Shown piece after piece: positions 27,450-36,558 of a stretch of DNA of 64,000 nucleotides. Numbering within the stretch: the stretch's first letter is position 1; each line of letters begins with the position of its first letter. A program made the translations under genes and the position numbers. The notes beneath the pieces are model-generated. The model searched no databases. It had not been told where the DNA came from and saw only the letters and a list, made by a program, of their open reading frames with translations. The DNA is from Maribacter sp. PR1. GTDB taxonomy: Bacteria; Bacteroidota; Bacteroidia; Flavobacteriales; Flavobacteriaceae. The DNA lies in NCBI RefSeq assembly GCF_028464145.1, contig NZ_JAQPCG010000002.1, positions 558,001 to 622,000 on the forward strand, in the 5' to 3' direction.

Positions 27450-28814
27450 CTAGTCCTGGTTTGCGGCAACGGTATTGTCGTTTTGCATTTTGATTTTATC
27501 AATGAGCAATGCTCCTAACTCCCTACCTTGGCCAACACCTATTTCTACGGCTGCGCGATAGTGGATACCTCCATACATTCTACTGATAGCCGCTTCATCT
27601 GCCGCTTCGTTAAAAGAGTTGAACTTTCTCATGGGTAAACCATAAGGCATTTCGGTATCGTCCTCAAAACTAAATCCATCGCCGAAAATATCTGTTAGAG
27701 CAGTTGCCGCTGCACCGGATACAACACTATGCCCACTAGTATATTCGGGGAAAGGAGGAGTTTGTAAAATAGGCACCCAGTTTTCGTCGATATGCTGATT
27801 AATTAATGTCTCAGGTCGAATAAGATTGCTTCTGTATTTTTCATCCCAACAGCTGATAAAAGCATCGGCAATGGCCATTGATGTTTTGGTATAGGCAAAA
27901 ACAGTTTTTTCGAAATCACTTTCCGTATCCTTACAGGCTATTTTTGTAATACCGATCCAATGTGCACCAGGCGTAATTTTTTTTGTGGCGAACATTAAGT
28001 GTCCACGGGTAACGGAGACATACGGATTACAATCCCAAAACTTGGCAATGGCAACTTCTTCAGATGAGTCACCAACAGCCGTAATCCTATTACTGGTATC
28101 ATAAACTTCTTTCAATTCTTTATAAAATTTCGAATTTTCATCCATAGAAAATGGTGGAGGGGGCACGGGCTTAAATTGTGCGGCCGAATCCAGAAAAAAT
28201 GGCCTGATTTTATTCCAGTGTGGTTCAATACCATCCATATATGCAGGAGGTGTTGGTTGCCATCTGGCCGGGTCATCCGTATTGACCGTAAACTTGGGCA
28301 TAGTGCGCGTTTGGCTATAATTGTCCTTACCCATCCACTTTTTTATATGCTCAGCTACTTTTTCACCATATGCTTTTGAGGCATCAAATTCAACTTTGTT
28401 GGTCGTCTCCCACTTATTGAATAGGCTGTCTTGTAAAACATTAAATTTATCCTCGGAGAAAATCAGCTGTTTGCTAATGTTCATATGGGCAATCATAGCT
28501 GCCAAGTGAGCGTTCACATTGGGAACAGAATCAAGTTTTGGTATTGGTGTAAGCTCGTTTACTTGCCCTGCCAAGGAATTGTATTCTGGGTTAACCTGAG
28601 CTATAATCTCATATGCCGCGATATTTGGGTAAGCAAAAATTCTACTTGCTACGGGCGGAGAAAAGATATCATGTATCATAATCTCTACAACTTTATCTAT
28701 AGAGGTATGTAAATCTTCCGCGGTTATATTGATAGGTTCATTGCTTTGCGGCTTTTCTTGGGTACAAGAAAATGAAATCAATAAAAGAAGTAGTGCCGAA
28801 ACTTTCCTGAACAT
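27450..28814 (-). CDS. Vanadium-dependent haloperoxidase-like / PAP2-superfamily lipoprotein
   Basis: A 454-residue lipoprotein (lipobox SFSC, Cys 17). The vanadate/phosphate-binding signature KX6RP is exact at K326-R333-P334, followed by TSGH at 359-362 (usual PSGH; H362 would be the catalytic or acid-base His) and SRX5H at 411-418. The final Asp/His position of the classical motif is Ala422, a difference from animal and plant phosphatases but seen in bacterial VHPO-like proteins. The enzyme could be a haloperoxidase or an acid phosphatase; sequence alone does not decide. It is exported and single-gene, with a good promoter at 28863-28892. Confidence 0.85.
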   Translation of the reverse strand: MFRKVSALLLLLISFSCTQEKPQSNEPINITAEDLHTSIDKVVEIMIHDIFSPPVASRIFAYPNIAAYEIIAQVNPEYNSLAGQVNELTPIPKLDSVPNVNAHLAAMIAHMNISKQLIFSEDKFNVLQDSLFNKWETTNKVEFDASKAYGEKVAEHIKKWMGKDNYSQTRTMPKFTVNTDDPARWQPTPPAYMDGIEPHWNKIRPFFLDSAAQFKPVPPPPFSMDENSKFYKELKEVYDTSNRITAVGDSSEEVAIAKFWDCNPYVSVTRGHLMFATKKITPGAHWIGITKIACKDTESDFEKTVFAYTKTSMAIADAFISCWDEKYRSNLIRPETLINQHIDENWVPILQTPPFPEYTSGHSVVSGAAATALTDIFGDGFSFEDDTEMPYGLPMRKFNSFNEAADEAAISRMYGGIHYRAAVEIGVGQGRELGALLIDKIKMQNDNTVAANQD

Positions 28815-28862
28815 AACTTGTCTATTTTTGTTTTTACAATATAATTATTGTTAAATGGTAGG

Positions 28863-28892
28863 CAAAATTACACTATTTTGTCTGCTATTCAA
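28863..28892 (-). promoter_or_regulatory. Bacteroidetes-type promoter of the haloperoxidase-like gene
   Basis: On the minus strand TTG (28892-28890), a 19-base spacer and TAATTTTG (28870-28863) match the TTG-N19-TAnnTTTG consensus of the principal Bacteroidetes sigma factor. The ATG of the downstream gene is 48 bases from the -7 element. Best promoter match in the window. Confidence 0.6.
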
Positions 28893-28981
28893 TTCTTTAG
28901 GCTTAAAAATGGACGCTACAGGACGACATTAAACTTTCATTAATCTTTTTTAAGAATTTCTTAGTGCCAAATGTTTTAAAG

Positions 28982-29893
28982 TCAGTCAATACTTGGCGAA
29001 GAATCGATTGGTAAATAAACTTCAGTCACCCATTTTCTGGTGTCGCCCCCCATTTGAGGGTTATTGTGAAATACCTCCAAAGGAGTTTCTGTCACTTTAA
29101 TATTATTTTTTTTAGCGTGATTTATTAAAGCATACCAAGCTCTATCCGATGAAATATAATTTCCATTAAAGATGGCCTTGATTCCTTTTTTAGATTCTAA
29201 ATTTTTGAATTTTATTTCACCCAAGTCGGGTAAAGTATCCATTTTTTTTACTGGAAAACCAAAATTATAGGTAAGGCTGTCGTTTTTCTTGTCCCAACTA
29301 ACCACCTCGACCATTGGGAGACCATCGAATTCAATTTTATTCTTGAGGAGAACATCACTAATAAAATTTGTGTTATTCATCATACCTTGTGCCTTATGAA
29401 CCTGTTCTTTGGTAATGGTGACATACGCTAACAGTTTAGCTGGCATCTCTTCTTCCCCTATTATCGTTACTTTAAAATTATCTACATGGTCTTTTAATAC
29501 GGTCATAAAATCGTACACGGTTTTCTCAGACCGTTTTACAAAATCAGTTTTGCTAAAAGGTACTTTTAGCTTATTCACAATACTGTGCATCAAATTATCA
29601 TCCTTTACACCGACAGAAACCTTTGAAAGGGAATCGTTAATTGGGATTATAGTCCAGTTATATTGATGCACGGAATCTGAAAAAGTAAATGTTTGTAAAA
29701 TATTAAGAGGGTCCTCTTGTTTTGGACTCGTAGAATTTTTAATTCCCTTACCCCAAAGTTTTAGCGATTGATTAATGGTACCTGGCAATGACTTTGACGA
29801 GAAATTAATGGTATAGTCTGATGGTTTAAAAAACAAATACCATACAATTAAAATGGAAATAATAATCACTAAGATTTTAATACCTTTTTTCAT
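28982..29893 (-). CDS. SRPBCC/GyrI-like effector-binding domain membrane-anchored protein
   Basis: A 303-residue protein with one N-terminal transmembrane segment (about residues 6-22). Residues about 30-160 look like an SRPBCC (polyketide cyclase-like) domain, seen in other flavobacterial proteins of this build, and residues about 150-300 look like a GyrI/AraC effector-binding domain with its closing TEVYLPID strand. No HTH is present. Likely a ligand-binding protein exposed to the periplasm; ligand unknown. A TTG lies two codons upstream, but the ATG at 29893 is the natural start. Confidence 0.7.
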   Translation of the reverse strand: MKKGIKILVIIISILIVWYLFFKPSDYTINFSSKSLPGTINQSLKLWGKGIKNSTSPKQEDPLNILQTFTFSDSVHQYNWTIIPINDSLSKVSVGVKDDNLMHSIVNKLKVPFSKTDFVKRSEKTVYDFMTVLKDHVDNFKVTIIGEEEMPAKLLAYVTITKEQVHKAQGMMNNTNFISDVLLKNKIEFDGLPMVEVVSWDKKNDSLTYNFGFPVKKMDTLPDLGEIKFKNLESKKGIKAIFNGNYISSDRAWYALINHAKKNNIKVTETPLEVFHNNPQMGGDTRKWVTEVYLPIDSSPSID

Positions 29894-29957
29894 TATCAAT
29901 ATTAGATTTTTTGAAAATTTGTCAATGGGTTTTAATTGAAAATTAGGATACCGATTT

Positions 29958-32900
29958 TTAAGGTATTAGTTTGTACAATTGCGCTTTTTCATCATTGAAA
30001 GTTGCCAGTAAATATGGCCGGTCCTTAAAACGTAGAATATTGAGGTGCCGGAGGGATTTAAACATAAAATTTAAACCTATATCGTTACCCATTTGGATTT
30101 CATCAGGTGACTTTATCAGGGCCCCAGAAAAGGAATCAAATCTACCGTGATAAGGTTTCACACCAAAATAATTTCCGCCGGCCAGTACTTCTTCCCTTCC
30201 GTCTCCATTAAAATCGAATCTGAGAAAATCCATAATTGGAGCCAATTGCAATTCAAAAGGAAAAGGAACGAATTCAAAACGGCCATTTTCATTTTTGAGA
30301 TAACCGGATTTAAGCTCTCCTACTGTGAGCAACCTTGACTTTTCAAGTAGCTCATTGCCCAATACCTCCTCAATGGGTTTACCTGCAAAGGAGGTATAGG
30401 TATTAAATTTTTTACGTAAAAACACCAATTGGCTGGATAATTCATTGAGTCCGTCTAAAGGGTAATATCCATCTTGGTTATAGTTACAGACGATGGTTTC
30501 GGTGTTACCGTTGTCATCAAAGTCATTATAATACATTTTTAACGGATGCTTTTTAGAAGCTGTGAATTTCGAATTTGCACCCCAATTTCCCAATAAATAA
30601 TCAAGGTCACCATCCTGATCAATATCAAAGCTCTCTATACTTTGCCATAGGCCTGTTAAATTCTCGTCCAACAGTCCTTCCTCCAATACAAGATTACCGT
30701 TGTCATTTTTGAAGAATTTTGGGCTCATCCATTCCCCGACAATGATTAAATCTGTTTTACCATCATTATTGAAGTCTTCGGCAATTGCATCCGTGACCAT
30801 ACCTAAAGCTTCGAAAGATTTGGTATTTTTCACGGAGTACTTACCATTATCGTTTAAAAGAAGATACGATTTAGGGAGCTTGCCAAAATCACCCGAAACA
30901 GATTGACTCCCAATAAAAAGGTCCAAATCCCCATCCGAATCAATGTCAATAGGGACTATGACCGAAGTGTTTTCGTACAATTCCGGAAAATCCAAACGAA
31001 TTGCTTCGCCCTCTTTTATATGGAAATTGTAATAACTATTCTTCAGTGCTTTGGCCTGTCCGAAAAAGTCTGCCCCTCCCGTACCTACCAATAATTTAGG
31101 AGAACTATTGCTGTCTGGCTTAAAAATAATGGATACCACGTCCTCCTTAACAGAATCTTTTTGAATGCTGGGGTAAGTAGAACGGACGAAATTTGTGTCT
31201 TTTTGAATATAGATTTGTGCAGGAACAAATTTGGAACCGCCAAAGTATATGTCATCCTTACCGTCATTATTGATATCACCTATACTAGTAGCAGGACCAC
31301 GGTCCGACGCTTTGTAGGGGATAAGTTTTTGTCGATTAAAATCGGTATAAGCATCTTCCTTGTGTTCAAAATCTAAACCAAGACCATCTTCAACGAGGGT
31401 AAATAATGGTTTGACTTCTGTTTTCCTTGATCTTGAGTTTGGAAAAGTACTTTCTGGCGAAATTTCTAAGGTTTGATTTACCGCCACGTTTTTCAATACT
31501 TGATGGGATCGATCTGGCCAAATTATTTCCAGTGAATCTATATTAGTCAATTGGCTATACCCAAAGTGTACTATAGGTTGGGAAGAGGACTGGAACCCAC
31601 GAACCGTGTATAATTCCCTAAACTGTATTTTTCCCTTAGAATAAGACGTGACTTTTGTTCCAATACCTAAGGTGTTTCCTTTCTTATAGTTCAGTTTCAC
31701 CTTTAAATAATTAGAGGTCATATTGGTTAGGTTTTCATAGAAGGTAACCTGGCTATTAAGGTTATTGGTAATAATATCCAAGTCTCCATCATTGTCTAAA
31801 TCACCATAGGCAGTAGCTCCTGAAACCAGCGTATCTTGAGGAATCCATTCCTTGGATTGGTCAACGAAAGTTGGCCCGGAACCTCCTTGAAAAATTTTAT
31901 TACCAACATGGCCAGAGGGCATTAATTCCAAGGCTTTTTTGTCTATTAAATTTGTATTGTTGATTTTTTTTTCAACATTTTCATTCGATAGAAAGTTTAT
32001 ATAATCCAGGTCATTAGGACGTTTTGGAATACCGTTACTAATAAAAATGTCCTGCTCCCCATCTTGATTATAGTCACCAAAAAGTGCGCTCCAACTCCAA
32101 TCCGTGGCAGCCACACCACTTGCCAGTGCAGTTTCCTGGAACGTGCCGTTAGATTGATTTAAATAGAGCATGTTGCGGGTAAATTGGTAATGATATCCGT
32201 AATCGTTAATGCGAAGTTTTTGGACTTGAATATTATCATCGCCTTCGGACGATTTAATTACTTTTTCATCCTCAGGAAGCATATCCAAGGATATTAAATC
32301 AGGGCGACCGTCATGGTTCAAGTCTGCCACGTCGCTACCCATTGAAAATCTCGAAGTATGACCAAAATAATTCCTTAGACTTTCCGTAAAAGTACCATCG
32401 CCATTGTTGATGTAATAGTAATCATCTTCATGAAAATCGTTACCTATGTAAAGGTCTGGATAACCGTCCAAGTTGAAATCCGAAACAGCTACTCCAAGTC
32501 CATAACCATTTATTCCCCCAAAAATACCTGCCTCCTCACTCACATCGACAAATTTTCCATTATCGTTTCTAAGCAGTTTATCTCCTGTTTCGTAACTGCG
32601 TTCGTACCTGAGTTTAACGTTTCCAAAAGTATCTTGTGAATGTACGGCATGATTTAAAAGATAGATATCCAAATCGCCATCTAAGTCATAGTCTAAAAAT
32701 GCGGCATTGGAACTATAGGATTCATAATCTAATCCATATTCGGCCGATTGCTCCTTAAATGTTTCATCCCCTTGATTAATAAATAACTCATTATGTCCAT
32801 TGAAACCGTTTAACCCTACAACGGCACAAACGTAAATATCCAAAAGACCGTCCCCATTTACATCGCCCATTACAGCCCCTGTATTCCAAGAGCTTTTTCC

Positions 32901-33215
32901 GGAAACGCCGGCTTTTTCAGTAATATCCTGGAACTTTAAATTACCTTGGTTTATATAAAGTTTATTTTCGGTCTGGTTGGCAGATAAATAGATATCCGGC
33001 AAATTGTCATTGTTGATATCACCAATGGCTACGCCACCACCATTATAAAAATAGAGATAATCCAAGATGTTGAGGTCATCTGTTTCTCGAAGGGTATTGG
33101 CAAAGTCAATACCTGTATCCTCAGCCTTGAGTTTTTTAAATACCTCACCAGAATTAGTATCGGAACAACTTAAAAGCACGATGCATATGAAAAAAACAAG
33201 ATATCTAATTCTCAT
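29958..33215 (-). CDS. VCBS/FG-GAP repeat and ASPIC/UnbV-domain lipoprotein (third of three)
   Basis: A 1085-residue surface-type lipoprotein (lipobox LLSC, Cys 17 from the start used). It contains many calcium-loop repeats of the form DxNxDGxxD (for example GDVNGDGLLDIYV, DYDLDGDLDIYLL, DINNDGKDDIYFG) that build beta-propellers, with an ASPIC/UnbV segment in the middle (TVRGFQSSSQPIVHFG, IWPDRSHQVL). An upstream ATG at 33242 is in frame, but the ATG at 33215 puts the signal peptide first. It overlaps the preceding paralogue by 11 bases. The family is found with SusC/SusD genes in marine Bacteroidetes; glycan or protein binding at the cell surface is a guess. Confidence 0.87.
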   Translation of the reverse strand: MRIRYLVFFICIVLLSCSDTNSGEVFKKLKAEDTGIDFANTLRETDDLNILDYLYFYNGGGVAIGDINNDNLPDIYLSANQTENKLYINQGNLKFQDITEKAGVSGKSSWNTGAVMGDVNGDGLLDIYVCAVVGLNGFNGHNELFINQGDETFKEQSAEYGLDYESYSSNAAFLDYDLDGDLDIYLLNHAVHSQDTFGNVKLRYERSYETGDKLLRNDNGKFVDVSEEAGIFGGINGYGLGVAVSDFNLDGYPDLYIGNDFHEDDYYYINNGDGTFTESLRNYFGHTSRFSMGSDVADLNHDGRPDLISLDMLPEDEKVIKSSEGDDNIQVQKLRINDYGYHYQFTRNMLYLNQSNGTFQETALASGVAATDWSWSALFGDYNQDGEQDIFISNGIPKRPNDLDYINFLSNENVEKKINNTNLIDKKALELMPSGHVGNKIFQGGSGPTFVDQSKEWIPQDTLVSGATAYGDLDNDGDLDIITNNLNSQVTFYENLTNMTSNYLKVKLNYKKGNTLGIGTKVTSYSKGKIQFRELYTVRGFQSSSQPIVHFGYSQLTNIDSLEIIWPDRSHQVLKNVAVNQTLEISPESTFPNSRSRKTEVKPLFTLVEDGLGLDFEHKEDAYTDFNRQKLIPYKASDRGPATSIGDINNDGKDDIYFGGSKFVPAQIYIQKDTNFVRSTYPSIQKDSVKEDVVSIIFKPDSNSSPKLLVGTGGADFFGQAKALKNSYYNFHIKEGEAIRLDFPELYENTSVIVPIDIDSDGDLDLFIGSQSVSGDFGKLPKSYLLLNDNGKYSVKNTKSFEALGMVTDAIAEDFNNDGKTDLIIVGEWMSPKFFKNDNGNLVLEEGLLDENLTGLWQSIESFDIDQDGDLDYLLGNWGANSKFTASKKHPLKMYYNDFDDNGNTETIVCNYNQDGYYPLDGLNELSSQLVFLRKKFNTYTSFAGKPIEEVLGNELLEKSRLLTVGELKSGYLKNENGRFEFVPFPFELQLAPIMDFLRFDFNGDGREEVLAGGNYFGVKPYHGRFDSFSGALIKSPDEIQMGNDIGLNFMFKSLRHLNILRFKDRPYLLATFNDEKAQLYKLIP

Positions 33216-36200
33216 AAAGGCTATAGATTTTTGGAGTAGCATCGTTTATAGCCGCTACAATAAATTCTTTTCCCGATTTATCCTTTAGTATTTTTAGGTG
33301 TTTGACCTCTTCCCTTATGAAAAAACCACTTTCGTTATAGTTCTGCCAATCGAATCCCAGTTTTCCATCCCCTAAAAGAACGTTTCCGTAATTGGCGTCC
33401 AGTCTAGAAAACTGTGGCTTGAACTCAAAATTATTGCCTGCCATAATCAAATCTAAGTTCCCATCAGCGTTTACATCCGTACACTCTATACCACAAATAC
33501 AGGAAAATTGAACCTGTGGTGGTAATACCTTGAAGGAAAATTTTCCTTCCCCTTCGTTGATGGCAATCATTGACTCTGAAGTTGCCGCTTCCTTAACAAT
33601 TGAATTCGCTATCACTTCCTTTGAAAAGAGTTGGTCTACCCTGCGTTTGGCATAGTCGGAAGCTTTAATATTCTCTTTTTTTAGGGCCAAAATCTGGGTG
33701 GTCAGTTCCTTTTTTTGATGAAGGGGATAGTCACCTCCATTATAGCGTTGCGTTACGATTTGCTCAATGGTTCCGTCATTGTCAAAATCATTGACCCACA
33801 TTTTCATTGGTTTTCCCGGTGCAGGTTTATAATGCAGATTATTGCCGGCATTACCCAGAATTAAATCAAGATCTCCGTCGTTATCCAAATCTTTAGCATT
33901 AACTGCTCCCCACCATCCACTTAAACTATCCAAGTTACTTTCCAATTTACTGAGCCTACGACCAGAATTTTTAAAAATTTGTGGGGTTCCCCAATCCGAA
34001 ACGGTTATTAGGTCCTTCTTATCATCTTCATCGATGTCTACCCAAATTGCATCGGTAATCATACCCGCATTCTTTAGGTCGTATGCAGATTTTTCGGTTA
34101 CATCAGAGAATGTATTGTCTCCATTATTTAGAAGTAATAAATGGTTTGGTTCTACTCCATAGGTACCCACAACACTGCGGGATCCAATAAAAATATCGGT
34201 ATACCCATCTCCATTAAAGTCGAAAGGAGCCACCACGGAAATGTTCTTGTTTGTACTTGGAAGCTTAGCATCTAGTTTGGAAAAATTGGCTTTGCCATCA
34301 TTGATATAAATTCTTGCGCCGTACGTACTTTGCATGCCCAACTCGTTTCCTCCATTTCCTACTATTAAGTCTAGGTCACCATCATTATCGGAATCAAAAA
34401 ATGAAGCAGAAACATCTTCAAATTCTGCATCTACTTCAAAATAAGAAGTATTGGGACTACCTACTTTTCCATTTCCGCTATGAAGATAAAGTGTAGCGGG
34501 TTGCCCTTTGGCACCTCCTATAAAAAGATCTTCGTTACCATCCCCGTTCACATCTCCTATGGCCATAGCAGGTCCCTCTTCGGCAAGGGATTGGTATATT
34601 AACCCTTCATTGTCAAAATCGTTATACTCGTTTTCTTTATGGGTATAAAAAGTTGGATTATTTACCTCTTGTAAAAATGGGAGACTATTCTTTGTTTTAG
34701 GTAACGTATATTTTGTTGAAGCATCGTTATAGTTTAAAGTCAAAGTTTGGTTTGCTTTAACTTTTGTTAGTTTTTGAGTTGAATCATCGGGCCAGATAAT
34801 TCTTATAGAGTCTATTTCTTGTATTTTCCCCAGACCGATGGTCATTGGGTATTCTACGGAAGATTGGAATCCTCTAGATGGAATTAAGGTTTGACCTATG
34901 ACTTGATTATCAAAATATAATTTGGCAACAGTTCCTATGGCGAACTTATTTTTATCAGGCCCCTCAAAATCAAGTTTAATGAAATTATGTTCTTTTTTCT
35001 TTTCGGTATTGTTTCTGTAAACAAAACTTTCCATGTTCACATTATTTACAACCAAATCCAAGTCCCCGTCATTATCCAAATCGGCATAAGCAGCACCATT
35101 CGATTTACTAGGAACTTCAAAACCCCATTCTTCGTTTGCGTTTTTAAAGGTTATATCGCCGTTATTCTTGTAGGCGTAATTCGGTAAGGGTGTCATGGGC
35201 ATTTTGTTGATAATGGAATCAATAGACTCCTTTCGTCCTGTCAATGCCATTTTTTGGATAATTTCATTCGCGAAAAAGTCCACAAAATCCAAATCGGTAA
35301 GGTCGTGGTTAATGCCATTGGTTATAAAAATATCTTTTAGCCCGTCATTATCCATATCGAACAAGAGGCCGGACCAACTCCAATCTGTTGCCTCAATTCC
35401 GCTATAATAAGCGACTTCTGAAAAAGAACCATTACCATTATTCAACTGTAGGGTATTCTGGATATATTGCTGGTGGAAATCCTTACTCTGTTTCAATTTA
35501 AAAATATTATAACCTTCAAACTCCATGACGGATTTAACGCGTTGGTCAGGTTCCGGAAGCATATCGGTAATAAAAATGTCACTGAGCCCATCGTTGTTTA
35601 TATCTGCGATGTCAATTCCCATGGCGGATAGGCTTAGATGGTTGGTCCATTTTTTTATTTCCTCACTAAATGTACCGTCATGATTGTTGATGTATAAATA
35701 ATCTCGCTCATAAAAATCGTTAGAAACATAAATATCCGGGTAAAGGTCTTGATTGATATCTGTAATCATTACACCCAAACCAAAACCAATGAGACTTCCA
35801 TAAATACCTGAATCCTCGCTAACATCTACGAATTTACCATCATCGTTTCGTAATAACATATCACCAACACCCTTGAATATGTCCGGAACTCCTTCCCAAT
35901 CTTGAGCTCTAACTTCGCGTTGTTCTGCATACCCTAAACTACTAACTGGAATGTTGCTATTGTTGAGGATATAAGCATCTAGATCTCCATCTTTGTCGTA
36001 ATCGAAAAAAGTGGCGTGTGTGGAAAAACCAGTTTTGGCCAAATTAAATTCAGAGGCCCGTTCCGTGAAGGTTAAATCACCATTGTTAATGAACAAATCA
36101 TTATCGTGGTTGTTCCCTTCCATATTACCCGCATTACTAACATATATATCCAGAAGACCATCGTTATTAATGTCAGCCATGGTTACCCCTGTGGACCAAG

Positions 36201-36558
36201 GTTTATTTCCCTGTGTACCTGATTTTTCGGTAATATCCTCGAATTTGAAATTTCCCTTGTTCAGGTATAAACGATTTGACACCATGTTTCCGGTCATATA
36301 GATATCCGTTAAGCCATCGTTATTGATGTCCCCCAAGGCAACTCCTCCGCCATTATAGAAGTTTCTATATTTAAAAATGTTGAAATTCTTCTGGTTTTCT
36401 ATTCTATTAAAAAACTTTATGCCCGTACTATCCGGCGACATCAAAGTAAATAGTGTATTTTCCTTTTTTTCTTTTTCATTATCTACACTCGATTTATCCG
36501 TACAGGAAAAACCTAGTAGTATTATTGATATGGATATAAGAAAATAGGGCTTATTCAT
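33205..36558 (-). CDS. VCBS/FG-GAP repeat and ASPIC/UnbV-domain lipoprotein (second of three)
   Basis: A 1117-residue paralogue of its two neighbours. The lipobox is GFSC (Cys 19 from the start used). The same order is visible: N-terminal propeller repeats (ADINNDGLLDIYVSN, FDYDKDGDLDAYIL), the conserved GIEATDWSWSGLLFDMDNDG stretch, ASPIC/UnbV (SRGFQSSVEYPMTIGLG, RIIWPDDSTQKL), then a second set of repeats (GDVNGDGNEDLFIGG). An open frame reaches 36606, but the ATG at 36558 (MNKPYF...) starts the signal peptide. It overlaps the first paralogue by 8 bases, so the three are translationally linked. Confidence 0.87.
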   Translation of the reverse strand: MNKPYFLISISIILLGFSCTDKSSVDNEKEKKENTLFTLMSPDSTGIKFFNRIENQKNFNIFKYRNFYNGGGVALGDINNDGLTDIYMTGNMVSNRLYLNKGNFKFEDITEKSGTQGNKPWSTGVTMADINNDGLLDIYVSNAGNMEGNNHDNDLFINNGDLTFTERASEFNLAKTGFSTHATFFDYDKDGDLDAYILNNSNIPVSSLGYAEQREVRAQDWEGVPDIFKGVGDMLLRNDDGKFVDVSEDSGIYGSLIGFGLGVMITDINQDLYPDIYVSNDFYERDYLYINNHDGTFSEEIKKWTNHLSLSAMGIDIADINNDGLSDIFITDMLPEPDQRVKSVMEFEGYNIFKLKQSKDFHQQYIQNTLQLNNGNGSFSEVAYYSGIEATDWSWSGLLFDMDNDGLKDIFITNGINHDLTDLDFVDFFANEIIQKMALTGRKESIDSIINKMPMTPLPNYAYKNNGDITFKNANEEWGFEVPSKSNGAAYADLDNDGDLDLVVNNVNMESFVYRNNTEKKKEHNFIKLDFEGPDKNKFAIGTVAKLYFDNQVIGQTLIPSRGFQSSVEYPMTIGLGKIQEIDSIRIIWPDDSTQKLTKVKANQTLTLNYNDASTKYTLPKTKNSLPFLQEVNNPTFYTHKENEYNDFDNEGLIYQSLAEEGPAMAIGDVNGDGNEDLFIGGAKGQPATLYLHSGNGKVGSPNTSYFEVDAEFEDVSASFFDSDNDGDLDLIVGNGGNELGMQSTYGARIYINDGKANFSKLDAKLPSTNKNISVVAPFDFNGDGYTDIFIGSRSVVGTYGVEPNHLLLLNNGDNTFSDVTEKSAYDLKNAGMITDAIWVDIDEDDKKDLITVSDWGTPQIFKNSGRRLSKLESNLDSLSGWWGAVNAKDLDNDGDLDLILGNAGNNLHYKPAPGKPMKMWVNDFDNDGTIEQIVTQRYNGGDYPLHQKKELTTQILALKKENIKASDYAKRRVDQLFSKEVIANSIVKEAATSESMIAINEGEGKFSFKVLPPQVQFSCICGIECTDVNADGNLDLIMAGNNFEFKPQFSRLDANYGNVLLGDGKLGFDWQNYNESGFFIREEVKHLKILKDKSGKEFIVAAINDATPKIYSLYEN